60,109 bases of DNA from NCBI GenBank assembly GCA_002067795.1, contig MVQI01000073.1, forward strand, positions 1 through 60,109, given 5' to 3'. Below are positions 35,774 to 44,767 of this stretch, one piece after another (the first letter of the stretch is position 1; the number at the start of each line of letters is the position of its first letter). The position numbers and the translations under genes are program-made. The notes under the pieces are model-generated. The model ran no database searches. It was not told the origin of the DNA and saw nothing but the letters and a program-made list of their open reading frames with translations. This stretch comes from Methanosaeta sp. PtaB.Bin039. GTDB lineage: Archaea > Halobacteriota > Methanosarcinia > Methanotrichales > Methanotrichaceae.

Positions 35774-35809
35774 CTTTTCCAACCGGAAAACGCGTTCCGG
35801 CTGGAAAAG
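35774..35809. promoter_or_regulatory. Palindromic operator between aclB and a methyltransferase gene
   Basis: CTTTTCCAACCGGAA (35774-35788) and TTCCGGCTGGAAAAG (35795-35809) are inverted repeats with one mismatch in 15 bp, separated by AACGCG. It sits between a weak TATA-like element for aclB (about 35763-35770) and CTTACATACT at 35809-35818 for the plus-strand gene. This is typical of a dimeric regulator site controlling divergent genes. The regulator is unknown. Confidence 0.6.
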
Positions 35810-35839
35810 CTTACATACTCCGCAGCCCCGAAGAAGAAC

Positions 35840-36835
35840 ATGGACTGCCCCCGCTGCGGAAAATCCTGCTTCAAGCCCGCCTCGGAGGTCTTGGATCAGG
35901 TTCCAGGCATCTATATGGCCTGCCCGCATTGCGCGCCGCTGCCAGCAGTCGATCACACAGCTCCCCGATCCAGATGCAAGATCCATCACCTCAGCCGCTG
36001 CGAGGCCTGCAATAAAGCGCCCCTGGATCTGGTTATGATGGAGGCCCTTGAGGTCCTCGTGGACGAGGGCCTTCGCGACAGGGATCCGCCCCTGCGCAGC
36101 GTCGGCACACCTCTCGTGACAGTCGGCTATCCGCTGCCCTTCGCGCCCCGGCTGGGCAAAGACAGCCTGATCCTTCTGACAGATCGCATCGATTCCCGGG
36201 CAGCCGCCAGACTTCTCCGGATTCCGGAGATAAAGGGCGTGATCAGGGGGACTGGAGTTCCCGGCGTCGCAGGCCCAAATGCAAAGGGGCTATCCTGGGA
36301 ACTTCTCGCTGGCTGCGACCTGAGGAGCGACGTTATACAGAGCATATTCGGTGAGCTGCTTATCTACAGAAGCCAATCCCAGGTGCACATCGAGTTTTCC
36401 AGAAAGGACGCACCCAAGATCAGGAGGCTTGAAGGGCTGCCACTCTCAGGCCGCTTCGTGGTCGATGCCACATGCGGGCCTGGCACTCTGGGATTGACAG
36501 CCGCATTAGCCGGCTCAAAAAGGGTTGTGTTAAACGATATCTGGCTGCCGGCGGTCGAGAACACAATGATGAACCTGGAGGCCAACCGCGATGTCCTGGG
36601 CATCGATTGCATCGAGTGGGCAGAAAGGCCGAATCGAGATGCTTTGGTTGGAGATGAGCCGCTGCTGGTTGGCAGCGCAAGCGGCTCGTGTGATTTCCAG
36701 GTATATCATGGCGACCTGTACCACCTCTTCCCTCATACCGGCAGTGCAGACATTGTCCTGGTCGATCCTTTTCCGGGAATGTCGTTTTCGGATCTTCAAA
36801 AGGGTGCCTGGGCCAAGAAGATCGTGATAATCTGA
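35840..36835 (+). CDS. SAM-dependent methyltransferase with N-terminal zinc-ribbon
   Basis: A 331-residue protein. The first 60 residues carry four Cys pairs (CPRCGKSC, CPHC, CKIHH, CEAC), a probable zinc-binding module. A middle domain (about 60-200) has GYPLPFAPRLGKDS. The C-terminal 130 residues are a Rossmann methyltransferase: VVDATCGPGTLGLTAAL is the SAM loop, VVLNDIW the acidic strand end, and VLVDPFPG the post-motif IV region. The pattern is similar to tRNA methyltransferases of the Trm5 sort, but the substrate cannot be assigned. TATA-like CTTACATACT about 25 nt upstream suggests a leaderless message. Confidence 0.85.
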   Translation: MDCPRCGKSCFKPASEVLDQVPGIYMACPHCAPLPAVDHTAPRSRCKIHHLSRCEACNKAPLDLVMMEALEVLVDEGLRDRDPPLRSVGTPLVTVGYPLPFAPRLGKDSLILLTDRIDSRAAARLLRIPEIKGVIRGTGVPGVAGPNAKGLSWELLAGCDLRSDVIQSIFGELLIYRSQSQVHIEFSRKDAPKIRRLEGLPLSGRFVVDATCGPGTLGLTAALAGSKRVVLNDIWLPAVENTMMNLEANRDVLGIDCIEWAERPNRDALVGDEPLLVGSASGSCDFQVYHGDLYHLFPHTGSADIVLVDPFPGMSFSDLQKGAWAKKIVII

Positions 36836-36886
36836 AACGTCCTCCTCAAGACCAGGCGTCTGGACCAGAATGCCCTGGGACGGTCT

Positions 36887-36894
36887 AAAAAAAA
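36887..36894 (-). terminator. Oligo-T run beyond the tRNA-Pro gene
   Basis: Eight A on the plus strand give T8 on the minus strand, about 115 nt past the tRNA 3' end. It could terminate the tRNA transcript. The surrounding 36836-37010 holds no other feature. Confidence 0.3.
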
Positions 36895-37010
36895 GATAGC
36901 ACCGGCAGGAATGCCGCAGCCCAATTGAAGCCGGAAGATTGCTAGGAAGCCGGACGATTGCTAGAAGAGCTCTTTTGGAAAGCTGAAACAATAAGCGGAG
37001 ATTGTATATG

Positions 37011-37085
37011 TGGGACAGCGCGGATTCGAACCGCGGTTCAAGCGTCCCAAACGCTCGAGGATGGACCAGGCTACCCCACTGTCCC
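37011..37085 (-). tRNA. tRNA-Pro (anticodon TGG)
   Basis: A 75-nt cloverleaf. The acceptor stem pairs GGGACAG with CTGTCCC and is followed by discriminator A. The anticodon stem GAGCG/CGCTT encloses loop TTTGGGA, giving anticodon TGG, which reads CCA and other Pro codons. The T-loop GGTTCGAATCC is perfect. No intron is present and the CCA end is not encoded. Confidence 0.96.
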
Positions 37086-37483
37086 GCCATGATTCCTCTC
37101 CAGGAGCTTGGGGCCGCCCCAGGAGACGAATCTCCCCATTTGAGAAGGTTATAAAAAAGCCTTTCTCCCGGCAGGTATCAGGAACTTGTCCGGGTCTCTT
37201 TGGCCCACGCCTCATGGATGGGGTCGAAGATCCGCGAGCCAGTTCAATGAGCAGTAGCGCGTGAAATTGCCACCCGATCAAGCTCCAAACCAGCCCTTCT
37301 CAGGAGGGATGGGCAGCGTCGCGCTGCACGTTAGCCTGGCAGATTGCATGAATGCCAAGATCCGTCTTCAAACGCGAATCTCGCAGGCGCTCACAGCAGG
37401 TATCGGCACTACGACTGATAGATCAGATGATCGCAGGCGAAGGAAAGCGCAGATCTCGACCTCGGACGTCGGTCAGCAGCAGC

Positions 37484-38548
37484 CTAATCTGCCGTACCTC
37501 TCCTGCGAAGGTTGGGGTCCTGCCGCTCGATCTTCTTCAGAAGGTAGGCAGTTGCCAGGCCACCGGCAACGGTCAGGAACCAGAGCTGGATCAGCCGGCT
37601 CAGGATCGTGGCTGCCACGGCGGCAGGCTGGGGCACTCCTACTGCCGCAAATAGGGTTATCATGACTATGTCAACAAGGCCAATCCCCCCCGGGAGCACC
37701 AGAGGCAGCATCTGGAGAAAGATCATGACCGCGTAGACCGCGAAGATCGCTCCGATCGAGACCTTCACCCCCATGGACTGGAATGTGACGAAGGCCACGA
37801 GGTTCATGCTGAGCCAGGCGGCAAACGCCCAGAGGGTGCTGACGGCAATAGTCCGGCGGTGGTCGGTAAATGCGGTCATCGATCGGTGAAATTCCTTGAC
37901 TATGCCGAGGCAGATCTGGCGGTCCACCTTGACGTGAAACCCCCTCTCCACCCAGTGAAGTATGGTGACTATTATGCCCTCCAGCCATGTGCTTGAGAAG
38001 CATATCCCTACAAAGATCGCGTTTATGCCCACCAGGACCACGGTTATTGCCGAGCATGCTGCCAGGGCCCAGGTCGGAACATCCGCGAAGAGTATCAGGT
38101 AGCCCATGCCCAAAACCGTCCCGGCTATGAATGGTATCGCGGTTATCATGCGGGTGGCTGCAACCGTAGCTGAGGACTTGTCGAGGCTGGAGCCTGCTGC
38201 GATCTTCTCCATAAAGTAGATCCTGGCGGTCTCCCCTGAGAAGCTTCCCGAGGGAATCAGGTTGTTTAGGAAAATGCAGGACAGGTACATCAGGAAGACG
38301 TCTTTGACAGCCACCTGGTAGCCAAACTTGATGGCTACCCGTTTCCATGCCAGGCCGTCGAAGAGCACGCCCAACAGGGCCAGCCCGAACCCCAGCGCGA
38401 ATACATAAGGGTTCACCGATTGCAGGGTCGCGAGTATCTCGGAGAGGCCCAGATGATAGAGGTATATCAGGTAGAGGGCCATGCCTACAAACACCAGGCC
38501 TATCGATTTTCTGGCATTGAGGGTGGGAAGCTCTACCTGCTGACTCAC
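37484..38548 (-). CDS. Flippase-like integral membrane protein (UPF0104/AglD family)
   Basis: A 354-residue protein with about eight predicted membrane segments, beginning SIGLVFVGMALYLIYLY. NNLIPSGSFSGETARIYF and LPLVLPGGIGLVDIVMI are typical of the lysylphosphatidylglycerol synthase transmembrane family (PF03706). Archaeal relatives act in lipid-linked sugar processing and cell-surface glycosylation. The C-terminus is basic and cytoplasmic. The 398 bases between the tRNA and this gene (37086-37483) contain no supported gene. Confidence 0.9.
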   Translation of the reverse strand: MSQQVELPTLNARKSIGLVFVGMALYLIYLYHLGLSEILATLQSVNPYVFALGFGLALLGVLFDGLAWKRVAIKFGYQVAVKDVFLMYLSCIFLNNLIPSGSFSGETARIYFMEKIAAGSSLDKSSATVAATRMITAIPFIAGTVLGMGYLILFADVPTWALAACSAITVVLVGINAIFVGICFSSTWLEGIIVTILHWVERGFHVKVDRQICLGIVKEFHRSMTAFTDHRRTIAVSTLWAFAAWLSMNLVAFVTFQSMGVKVSIGAIFAVYAVMIFLQMLPLVLPGGIGLVDIVMITLFAAVGVPQPAAVAATILSRLIQLWFLTVAGGLATAYLLKKIERQDPNLRRRGTAD

Positions 38549-38652
38549 GATCTAACGAGGGACCCACTGAATAAAAATACCTTTGGTCACAGTCTGCCGG
38601 GACTGGGGCAGAGGGATGCTGTGAGGCATCGAATTGCATATCACCTCGAAAG

Positions 38653-38662
38653 CTATTTAAAA
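38653..38662 (+). promoter_or_regulatory. TATA box for the small basic protein gene
   Basis: CTATTTAAAAG is a good archaeal TATA box about 25 nt before the ATG at 38687, which predicts a leaderless mRNA. Confidence 0.6.
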
Positions 38663-38686
38663 GGGGTTCTGCCTAACTTTCGCTCC

Positions 38687-38863
38687 ATGGGAAAGACTGG
38701 TAGTGTCGAGTGGCAAAAGATAAAGGGCCGGAAAGGACAGGTTCGGCTGGTAGCGGCGTCCGAGACATCTTATAAGAAGGCCGGACCGATGCAGAAGTAC
38801 AACGCCTCCGGGGCGCGCCGCCGGTGGATGAAGAGATCAGCCAAGGCAGTTGTGACCAGATAA
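38687..38863 (+). CDS. Small basic methanogen protein (probable DUF5350)
   Basis: A 58-residue, very basic protein (MGKTGSVEWQKIKGRKG at the start, ARRRWMKRSAKAVVTR at the end). It resembles short conserved methanogen proteins that I believe are grouped as DUF5350, with the same MGKTGS start. Function is unknown; nucleic-acid binding would fit its charge. The strong TATA box at the right distance for a leaderless transcript supports it as a real gene. Confidence 0.75.
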   Translation: MGKTGSVEWQKIKGRKGQVRLVAASETSYKKAGPMQKYNASGARRRWMKRSAKAVVTR

Positions 38864-38965
38864 GATGCTCTCTGGTGCCGAACCGGTCCTTTGGCAGCCT
38901 GTTTTTGGCGACCGGTGATCGGCTCCGAATATACTTTCAGCTGGTTCTTGAGGTCTTGTCGGATC

Positions 38966-40096
38966 ATGTCAGAGCTGGTGCTGGTCAGATATGGGGAGAT
39001 AGCCCTCAAGGATAGATGGACCAGGTCTGCCTGGGAGAGGATACTTGAGGCCAATTTGGCCCACGACTTGCGCGAGGCGGGCGTATCTTACCGGCTATCC
39101 AGGACAGGCGGCCGCATATTCGTCCACACGACAGATGAGCGGGCTGCTTGTGTGGCAGCCAGGGTCTTCGGAGTCGTGTCGGTCAGCCCGGCCTGGTCGG
39201 TATCCCCAGATATCGCCTCCATATCCAGCTCGGCGGTCGAGCTGGCCCGTGCAGCACCTCCAGGCTCCTTTGCCATCCGTGCCCGCCGGTCCGCAGGCGC
39301 GATCTCCAGCCAGGAGATAGCGGTTGAGGTGGGCAGCTCGGTGCAGCAGGCCACCGGCCGGCCTGTGGACCTGAGCTGCCCAAAGCTCGAGATATTCGTG
39401 GAGGCCAGGCAGGATCATGCATTTCTGTTCCAGGAGATCTTACCTGGTGTTGGAGGGCTGCCTCTTGGCTCACAGGCACCAATGGTTGCCCTGCTATCCG
39501 GTGGCATCGACTCGCCGGTAGCTGCCTGGACCATGATGCGACGAGGCTGTCCGGTCTCTCTGCTCCACTTCGACGCGAGGCCCTATGCCGATTCCCTCTC
39601 GCAGGCACGCCGCTGTGCCCAGGTGCTACAGCGCTGGGCATCAGGTCGCAGGATCAACTTCGTGGTCGTCAATAACTCAAGGGGGATCGGCCTGATAGCC
39701 TCCAAGAATCCAAGGGCGACCTGCGTTTTGTGCCGCCGCCTCATGTACCGTGTGGCCACTGAGATCATGCACCGTGAGGGGGCAGTCGGCCTAATCACAG
39801 GGTACTCGCTTGGGCAGGTGGCATCTCAGACACCGGAGAACATCATGGCAGAGCAGGTGGGATTGAATGCGGCGATCTATCACCCATTGATAGGGATGGA
39901 TAAGACCGAGATCGTCGATCTGGCAAGGCGCATAGGCACGCTTGAGATCACCGAGGAGACGAAGTCCTGCACTGCTGTGCCGAGCAAGCCCATGACCAAG
40001 GCCAGGCTCGATGTGGTCCTGGAGCTTGAGAAGGAGATGGACCTGATAGGCCTTGCAAGGGAGCTGGCCGAAGAGGCAGAGGTGGAACGGATCTAA
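38966..40096 (+). CDS. thiI: tRNA 4-thiouridine synthase ThiI, archaeal type
   Basis: A 376-residue protein that thiolates U8 of tRNA. It starts MSELVLVRYGEIALKD, followed by the ferredoxin-like and THUMP domains (about 60-165); the PP-loop SGGIDSPVAAW binds ATP. There is no C-terminal rhodanese domain; instead CVLCRRLMYR supplies a CxxC pair, as in methanogen ThiI where those cysteines carry sulfur. CTAVPSKPMT is the other conserved Cys region. Start set at 38966 to match the family; a longer frame upstream is not conserved. Confidence 0.95.
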   Translation: MSELVLVRYGEIALKDRWTRSAWERILEANLAHDLREAGVSYRLSRTGGRIFVHTTDERAACVAARVFGVVSVSPAWSVSPDIASISSSAVELARAAPPGSFAIRARRSAGAISSQEIAVEVGSSVQQATGRPVDLSCPKLEIFVEARQDHAFLFQEILPGVGGLPLGSQAPMVALLSGGIDSPVAAWTMMRRGCPVSLLHFDARPYADSLSQARRCAQVLQRWASGRRINFVVVNNSRGIGLIASKNPRATCVLCRRLMYRVATEIMHREGAVGLITGYSLGQVASQTPENIMAEQVGLNAAIYHPLIGMDKTEIVDLARRIGTLEITEETKSCTAVPSKPMTKARLDVVLELEKEMDLIGLARELAEEAEVERI

Positions 40097-40574
40097 CTGC
40101 TCGATTCGGCCTAGTGGCTGCATAAGACCTGCATCCATCTTCTGCCAGGTATTGATGCTTCAGGATTTGTCACGTCAATGTCCCGATCCCGGGTTTTTTG
40201 CGTCTGGCGATAGTGTCGTCATTCGTGATCATTTTCTGGGCTTCCCACCGACGAATCCCAGGATGGTGGATGGGTCCGATCCGAATTGCCGATCTCAATG
40301 ACGGTGCCCGGGAAACCACGGAATGACAGAATTGGATAATTTGGTCATAAATAATGGTTAAATAATCCCTCTTAAGCTAGTTTTCCACCCCATCCAGTCA
40401 ACAGAGATAAATAGTTTCAATGGCCTGATGGGAGACAGGCTGGACAAGGGGATATCTGCGGGCATTTTCGGTTTAGCGGGCTGCTCAAGCTTGTTTCTTC
40501 TGTGCAGGCTTGAGACGATCCCATCATGGCGAGGCAGTCTCCCACCCAGATTATTTCATCGGAAAGGAATTGAA
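40097..40574. other. Gap before the CoA-transferase/GNAT gene
   Basis: A 478-base stretch. A TATA-like AGATAAATAG lies at 40403-40412 and several AT-rich runs at 40334-40380. No convincing gene, RNA or repeat is seen. If the following gene begins at its first ATG (40428), half of the gap belongs to that gene. Confidence 0.4.
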
Positions 40575-42461
40575 TTGGGCGAACCTGGTTGGCAAGAAGA
40601 GCTACGAAAGCGATGGCCGAAGAAGCTGGCCTCGGAGAGGATGATCTTCAGCCACATAAATCCAGGACATCGGATCTTTATCGGGACAGGATGTGCCGAG
40701 CCGCAGTACCTGGTCTCCGCGCTCGTCAACTATGTGACCAGCTATCCCACTGCCTTCTACGATGCCGAGGTGATCCACGTCTCTACACTGGGCGTGGCCC
40801 CTTATACGGATGAGAAGTTTCGCATGAACTTCCGCCTCGACTCGTTCTTCATCGGGGAGAGCACCAGACGGGCCATCAACAGCAACAGCGCTGATTATAC
40901 CCCGGTCTTCCTGTCATACCTACCCGACCTGTTCAGAAAAGGGCTGCTCACAGTGGACACCGCCCTGATCCAGGCAAGCCCTCCAGATCGAGACGGAGAG
41001 ATGAATCTCGGAATAAGCGTGGACATAATTCCGGCGGTGCTTGAAGTGTCCAAGACCGTTGTTGTGCAGGTCAATCCAGAGATGCCCAGGGTACCTGGGG
41101 ACACCTCCATCAGCGTCGAGGACGTGGACTACATTATCCCTCACGAGGAGGCTCTCCTGGAGTACAGGGAGGAGGTGCCTTCCGACCTTGCCCAGGCAAT
41201 CGGCCGGCATGTGGCCAAGATAGTTGAGGACGGCTCCACTATCCAGGTTGGGTATGGCAGCATACCCAACGCGGTTCTATCCAACCTTCAGCATAAGAAG
41301 AACCTGGGAGTGCATACAGAGCTTCTGACAGACGGCATAGTGAACCTGATGCGTCAGGGGGTCGTCGACAACAGCAAGAAGAGCCTTGACAGGGGGAGAT
41401 CGGTTGCAACCTTCTGCATGGGGTCCCGCGTTACCTATCGATACCTGGATGAAAATCCCGACGTGCTGTTCCGCAGTATCGATTATACCAACAATCCGCT
41501 TACAATAGCTCGCCAAAGGGGCATGATAGCCATCAACAGCGCTCTTGAGATCGATCTTGGCGGGCAGTCAACCGCGGAGTCGCTGGGCAGGAGCTTTTAC
41601 AGCGGAGTGGGCGGCCAGGCTGATTTCATGAGGGGGGCGGTGATGGCACCGGGGGGAAAAAGCATACTGGCACTTCCATCAACCGCACAGGATAACAAGA
41701 CCTCCCGCATCGTCCCCTTCTTGAGGGAGGGGGCTGGAGTCACACTGACGAGGGGAGATGTGCATTATGTGGTCACCGAGTACGGGATCGCTTATCTTCA
41801 CGGAAAGAACATAAGAGAGAGGGCGATGTCCCTGATCTCCATAGCTCATCCCAGCTTCCGCCACTGGCTGATTGAGGAGGCGAGGGCTGCCGGCCTGATC
41901 TACCCCGACCAGATGATAGTGGATGGGGAGGCCGGGCTGTATCCTGAGGAGCTGGAGGTCAGGCGCCGCACCAAGACCGGCCTCGAGATCCTGATCCGCC
42001 CGGCCAAGATCACAGATGAGCCCCTGCTGAAGGACTTCTTTTATTCCCTCTCCGACGAGAGCCGCTACCAGAGGTTCATATCCACTCGCAGGGAGATGCC
42101 GCGTCAGCTTCTCCAGCAATTCGCCGTTATGGACTTCACCAAAAAGATGGTTCTGCTCGCCCTTAATCCGCCTGCAGGCCAGCCCCAGGAGGTCGTTGGC
42201 ATAGGTCAGTACGAGCTGAACCGGGACCTGCACACTGCGGAGATCGCCCTGGCAGTCTCCGATCGGCATCAGAATCAGGGCGTAGGCAGGGAGCTGCTCG
42301 CCTACCTGACCCAGCTGGCAAAGAGGACTGGCCTCCTCGGATTCACCGCTCAGGTGATGACCGATAATATTCGGGTATTCCGTCTCTTCGAGAGGCTGGG
42401 ATTTGAGGTCCAGATGACGCGGGACTGCGGGGTATGCGATATGAAGCTGACATTCCGCTAG
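40575..42461 (+). CDS. Acetyl-CoA hydrolase/transferase fused to a GNAT acetyltransferase
   Basis: About 628 residues. Residues 1-460 form a class I CoA-transferase/acetyl-CoA hydrolase: GVAPYTDEKF, YGSIPNAVL, and GVGGQADFMRGA with STAQDNKTSRIVPFL. Residues about 470-628 are a GNAT domain (LIRPAKITDEPLL, then QNQGVGRELLAYL, the acetyl-CoA loop). The family moves or hydrolyses CoA from short acyl-CoAs, and the GNAT part may acetylate a partner or sense acetyl-CoA. A TTG start at 40575 is preferred because AAAGGA lies 6 nt upstream and the 49 residues before it look unlike the family; an ATG at 40428 is the alternative. Monocistronic. Confidence 0.9.
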   Translation: MGEPGWQEELRKRWPKKLASERMIFSHINPGHRIFIGTGCAEPQYLVSALVNYVTSYPTAFYDAEVIHVSTLGVAPYTDEKFRMNFRLDSFFIGESTRRAINSNSADYTPVFLSYLPDLFRKGLLTVDTALIQASPPDRDGEMNLGISVDIIPAVLEVSKTVVVQVNPEMPRVPGDTSISVEDVDYIIPHEEALLEYREEVPSDLAQAIGRHVAKIVEDGSTIQVGYGSIPNAVLSNLQHKKNLGVHTELLTDGIVNLMRQGVVDNSKKSLDRGRSVATFCMGSRVTYRYLDENPDVLFRSIDYTNNPLTIARQRGMIAINSALEIDLGGQSTAESLGRSFYSGVGGQADFMRGAVMAPGGKSILALPSTAQDNKTSRIVPFLREGAGVTLTRGDVHYVVTEYGIAYLHGKNIRERAMSLISIAHPSFRHWLIEEARAAGLIYPDQMIVDGEAGLYPEELEVRRRTKTGLEILIRPAKITDEPLLKDFFYSLSDESRYQRFISTRREMPRQLLQQFAVMDFTKKMVLLALNPPAGQPQEVVGIGQYELNRDLHTAEIALAVSDRHQNQGVGRELLAYLTQLAKRTGLLGFTAQVMTDNIRVFRLFERLGFEVQMTRDCGVCDMKLTFR

Positions 42462-42578
42462 TCGGGATCAATGACATGGCCATATTCTGTGGACAGTATG
42501 GTGGTGCAGGGGACCATGCCGTCGCCCTCGCTGGCCCCATGCAAAGGCAGATATAAGATCAGGTCTTAGGATCTGCGG

Positions 42579-43112
42579 ATGATAATCATGGCGGGGGTTT
42601 TCGGAAATACGAGACGATGTGTCCTGGCCAGCCTGGCGCTTCTGCTTCTGACCACAGGCTCTATGGCAGCATTTCAGAGCTACGGCCCGATGGTATACAG
42701 TGACGGCACCGAGTATGAGCCTGGCGAGTTTTTTGCGGAGATGAGGTTCAACGAGGGCCGCGGCGGTCCATGGCTGGAGTGGCAGCGCCATCCTGAGAAG
42801 TTCGGTCTGACCAGCGATACCTCCAAGACATACTGGGGGAGGACGATCTTTTTCGGGCCTTCCGGGTCCTTGTGGGGAGAATACTGGCCCTGGGATATAA
42901 GGCAGCCTGTAAGGCGGGTCACCATTAATCCTCAGGGATGGACCCTGCTGGGATATGTCAGCACCGACAGCGGCAGCATCACCGTAACAGATCCTAGCAC
43001 CAAGAGGTCGGGTTCCGTGAAGGTTAGCCCGGGCCGGGGCAGCTACCCGGTCTATCTGACAGCGGATTCCAGAGGCAGGCTCAGCGGTCTGTACGTGGAT
43101 CTGAAAGGCTGA
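42579..43112 (+). CDS. Small exported protein of unknown function
   Basis: A 177-residue exported protein: the hydrophobic segment VLASLALLLLTTGSMA (about 15-30) is a signal peptide. The mature part is rich in Trp, Gly and Tyr (WLEWQRHPEKFG, LWGEYWPWDI) and looks all-beta. No family recognised. A TATA-like ATATAAG about 25 nt upstream suggests a leaderless start at 42579; ATG 42588 is the alternative. The following 349 bases (43113-43461) contain no supported gene. Confidence 0.7.
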   Translation: MIIMAGVFGNTRRCVLASLALLLLTTGSMAAFQSYGPMVYSDGTEYEPGEFFAEMRFNEGRGGPWLEWQRHPEKFGLTSDTSKTYWGRTIFFGPSGSLWGEYWPWDIRQPVRRVTINPQGWTLLGYVSTDSGSITVTDPSTKRSGSVKVSPGRGSYPVYLTADSRGRLSGLYVDLKG

Positions 43113-43461
43113 TTTGGCAGATATGCGAATCAGGTACAGGCGTTCTTGGTCCCGGCAAATCCGCCGGGCTTTCGCCTGTCCGGCCATCTCTAAATTGTCG
43201 GAAACCAATTGCCTGGTCGGGATCTCCGATCAAGTCAGTCCGGTCCCAGCCCTAGGCCGATCACCACCTCATGAAGCTTTTCCTTTGAGATCTTGCCCCT
43301 GCTTCAAGATCAATTATATATCCTCGAAAATGTTATAATAGGCTTACCCAATTGCCAGCAGTCCTTTGGATGTGCTGCCTTTGCCTCACCCTCGGCCTAC
43401 ATGGCGATCTGGGCCGTCGTAGATCGCCGCTTAAGTCCGATCAGGAGACCGGAGGATCGAT

Positions 43462-44073
43462 ATGATCAGGAAAGACCCCCTACAGGAGTATCGGGATAAG
43501 AGGGATTTCTCACAGACCCCGGAGCCTCCAGCCAATGGGCTCTCCTGCCATGGAGAGGAGATCCCAGGCGGCCAGGCCATGTTCGTTATGCATAAGCACC
43601 GCTCCAGGAGCCTTCATTACGACCTGCGCCTGGAGGCGGACTGCATCTTGAAGAGCTGGGCAATTCCCAAGGGGCCGTCCACGGACCCACGGGAAAAGCG
43701 CCTCGCTGTGCCCACCGAAGACCATCCGTTCGCCTACCTCAACTTCGAGGGCGTCATACCCAAGGGCGAGTACGGAGCAGGCGTGGTGATAGTCTGGGAC
43801 CTGGGCACATACCAGAACGCTACTGTCAAGAATGGCGTCTTGGTTCCCATAAGGCGCGCCATAGAGAACGGACATCTGTCTTTTATACTTCATGGCCGCA
43901 AGCTAAAAGGTGGTTTTGCCCTTACGAGGACAGGCAGCGGGAATAATGTTCGCTGGCTCCTGGTCAAGAAGAACGATTCAGAGGCCTCAGCAAACCGCAG
44001 ACTGCTGGAGGAAGAACCCAACTCCGTCCTTTCCGGCCAGAGCCTGGATGAGGTGGCCGGCGCCGCTCAGTGA
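43462..44073 (+). CDS. Stand-alone DNA ligase D 3'-phosphoesterase domain
   Basis: A 203-residue protein. MFVMHKHRSRSLHYDLRLE carries the catalytic His and Asp of the LigD phosphoesterase family; AIPKGPSTDPREKRLAVPTEDH and GVIPKGEYGAG supply further active-site residues. The enzyme trims 3'-phosphate or 3'-ribonucleotide ends during break repair. In bacteria it is fused to ligase and polymerase domains; archaeal free-standing versions, including one from Methanosarcina, are known. No ligase or Ku gene is nearby. The C-terminal 35 residues are likely disordered. Confidence 0.93.
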   Translation: MIRKDPLQEYRDKRDFSQTPEPPANGLSCHGEEIPGGQAMFVMHKHRSRSLHYDLRLEADCILKSWAIPKGPSTDPREKRLAVPTEDHPFAYLNFEGVIPKGEYGAGVVIVWDLGTYQNATVKNGVLVPIRRAIENGHLSFILHGRKLKGGFALTRTGSGNNVRWLLVKKNDSEASANRRLLEEEPNSVLSGQSLDEVAGAAQ

Positions 44074-44168
44074 AAAGGCCGGGTCGATTGTCAGCAATGG
44101 CCTCAGGTCTTGCCCAAGAGCCTACGCGGGGCAGGTGGCAGCCCCAGTATGCAAGAGGCAGGTCACGA

Positions 44169-44738
44169 TTATTTTCCGCCTTCGTCTTCGATGAAATCTT
44201 CGAGCGTGCTAACCTCGTATCGGCGAGGATACGTGATCCTGGCGGACTTGACCCTGGCAAAAGGTGTCATGCGGTGGGGAATCGAGCGCTGGCTGTCGAG
44301 TATGTGCACCACATTCCATCCGTGAGCTGCCAGATAGTCGCTGATGATGCGCCTATGGCAGGATGTGTACATCAGCTCTGCGCACATGATGGCGGTTGAT
44401 CTCTCCTTTGCCAGGCTGACGAGCTCCTGGAGTGCCAGGCGAAATCCGTCGGTTAGAGCGTAATCGGCATAGCCGCGAAAGGCCGGGGTCTCCCAGCCGG
44501 AGTTATCCTCCCCGCCGCCAGAGGATTTGCGATACCCGCCCAGCCCCGGACCCATCCACCTGTATGCGATTGCAACCTGTGTCAGCTCTCTTTCCAGGAT
44601 ATCCTGGTTGAACTGGAAGTTTGCCCGGGACCTCGGCAGGCTGCGCACATCTGCAAGAACCTCGACTCGAAATGCCAGGAGGGCATCCACCAGCTCGGAT
44701 AAGGCCCGGTTGGAGTGACCGATGGTGAAGATATTCAT
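44169..44738 (-). CDS. DUF488-family protein
   Basis: A 189-residue protein. Starts MNIFTIGHSNRALSEL, then VEVLADVRSLPRSR, a GPGLGGYRKS loop, MCAELMYTSCHRRIISDYL; this is the DUF488 signature, with the conserved Cys and His in the last motif. Function is unknown. Start moved to 44738 because the family begins at this Met and the upstream 38 codons overlap the preceding gene. It lies 30 nt after the K+ channel gene on the same strand, perhaps co-transcribed. Confidence 0.9.
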   Translation of the reverse strand: MNIFTIGHSNRALSELVDALLAFRVEVLADVRSLPRSRANFQFNQDILERELTQVAIAYRWMGPGLGGYRKSSGGGEDNSGWETPAFRGYADYALTDGFRLALQELVSLAKERSTAIMCAELMYTSCHRRIISDYLAAHGWNVVHILDSQRSIPHRMTPFARVKSARITYPRRYEVSTLEDFIEDEGGK

Positions 44739-44767
44739 AGGCTGTCCGCATCTGCATTTGTTAGCTG

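Noticed and set aside
37261-37665. 134-residue plus-strand frame after the tRNA
   Set aside because: No conserved features; its second half is antisense to the flippase-like gene.
37671-38639. 322-residue minus-strand frame
   Set aside because: Alternate frame of the flippase-like gene; composition is rich in Arg, Gly and Pro, with no membrane segments.
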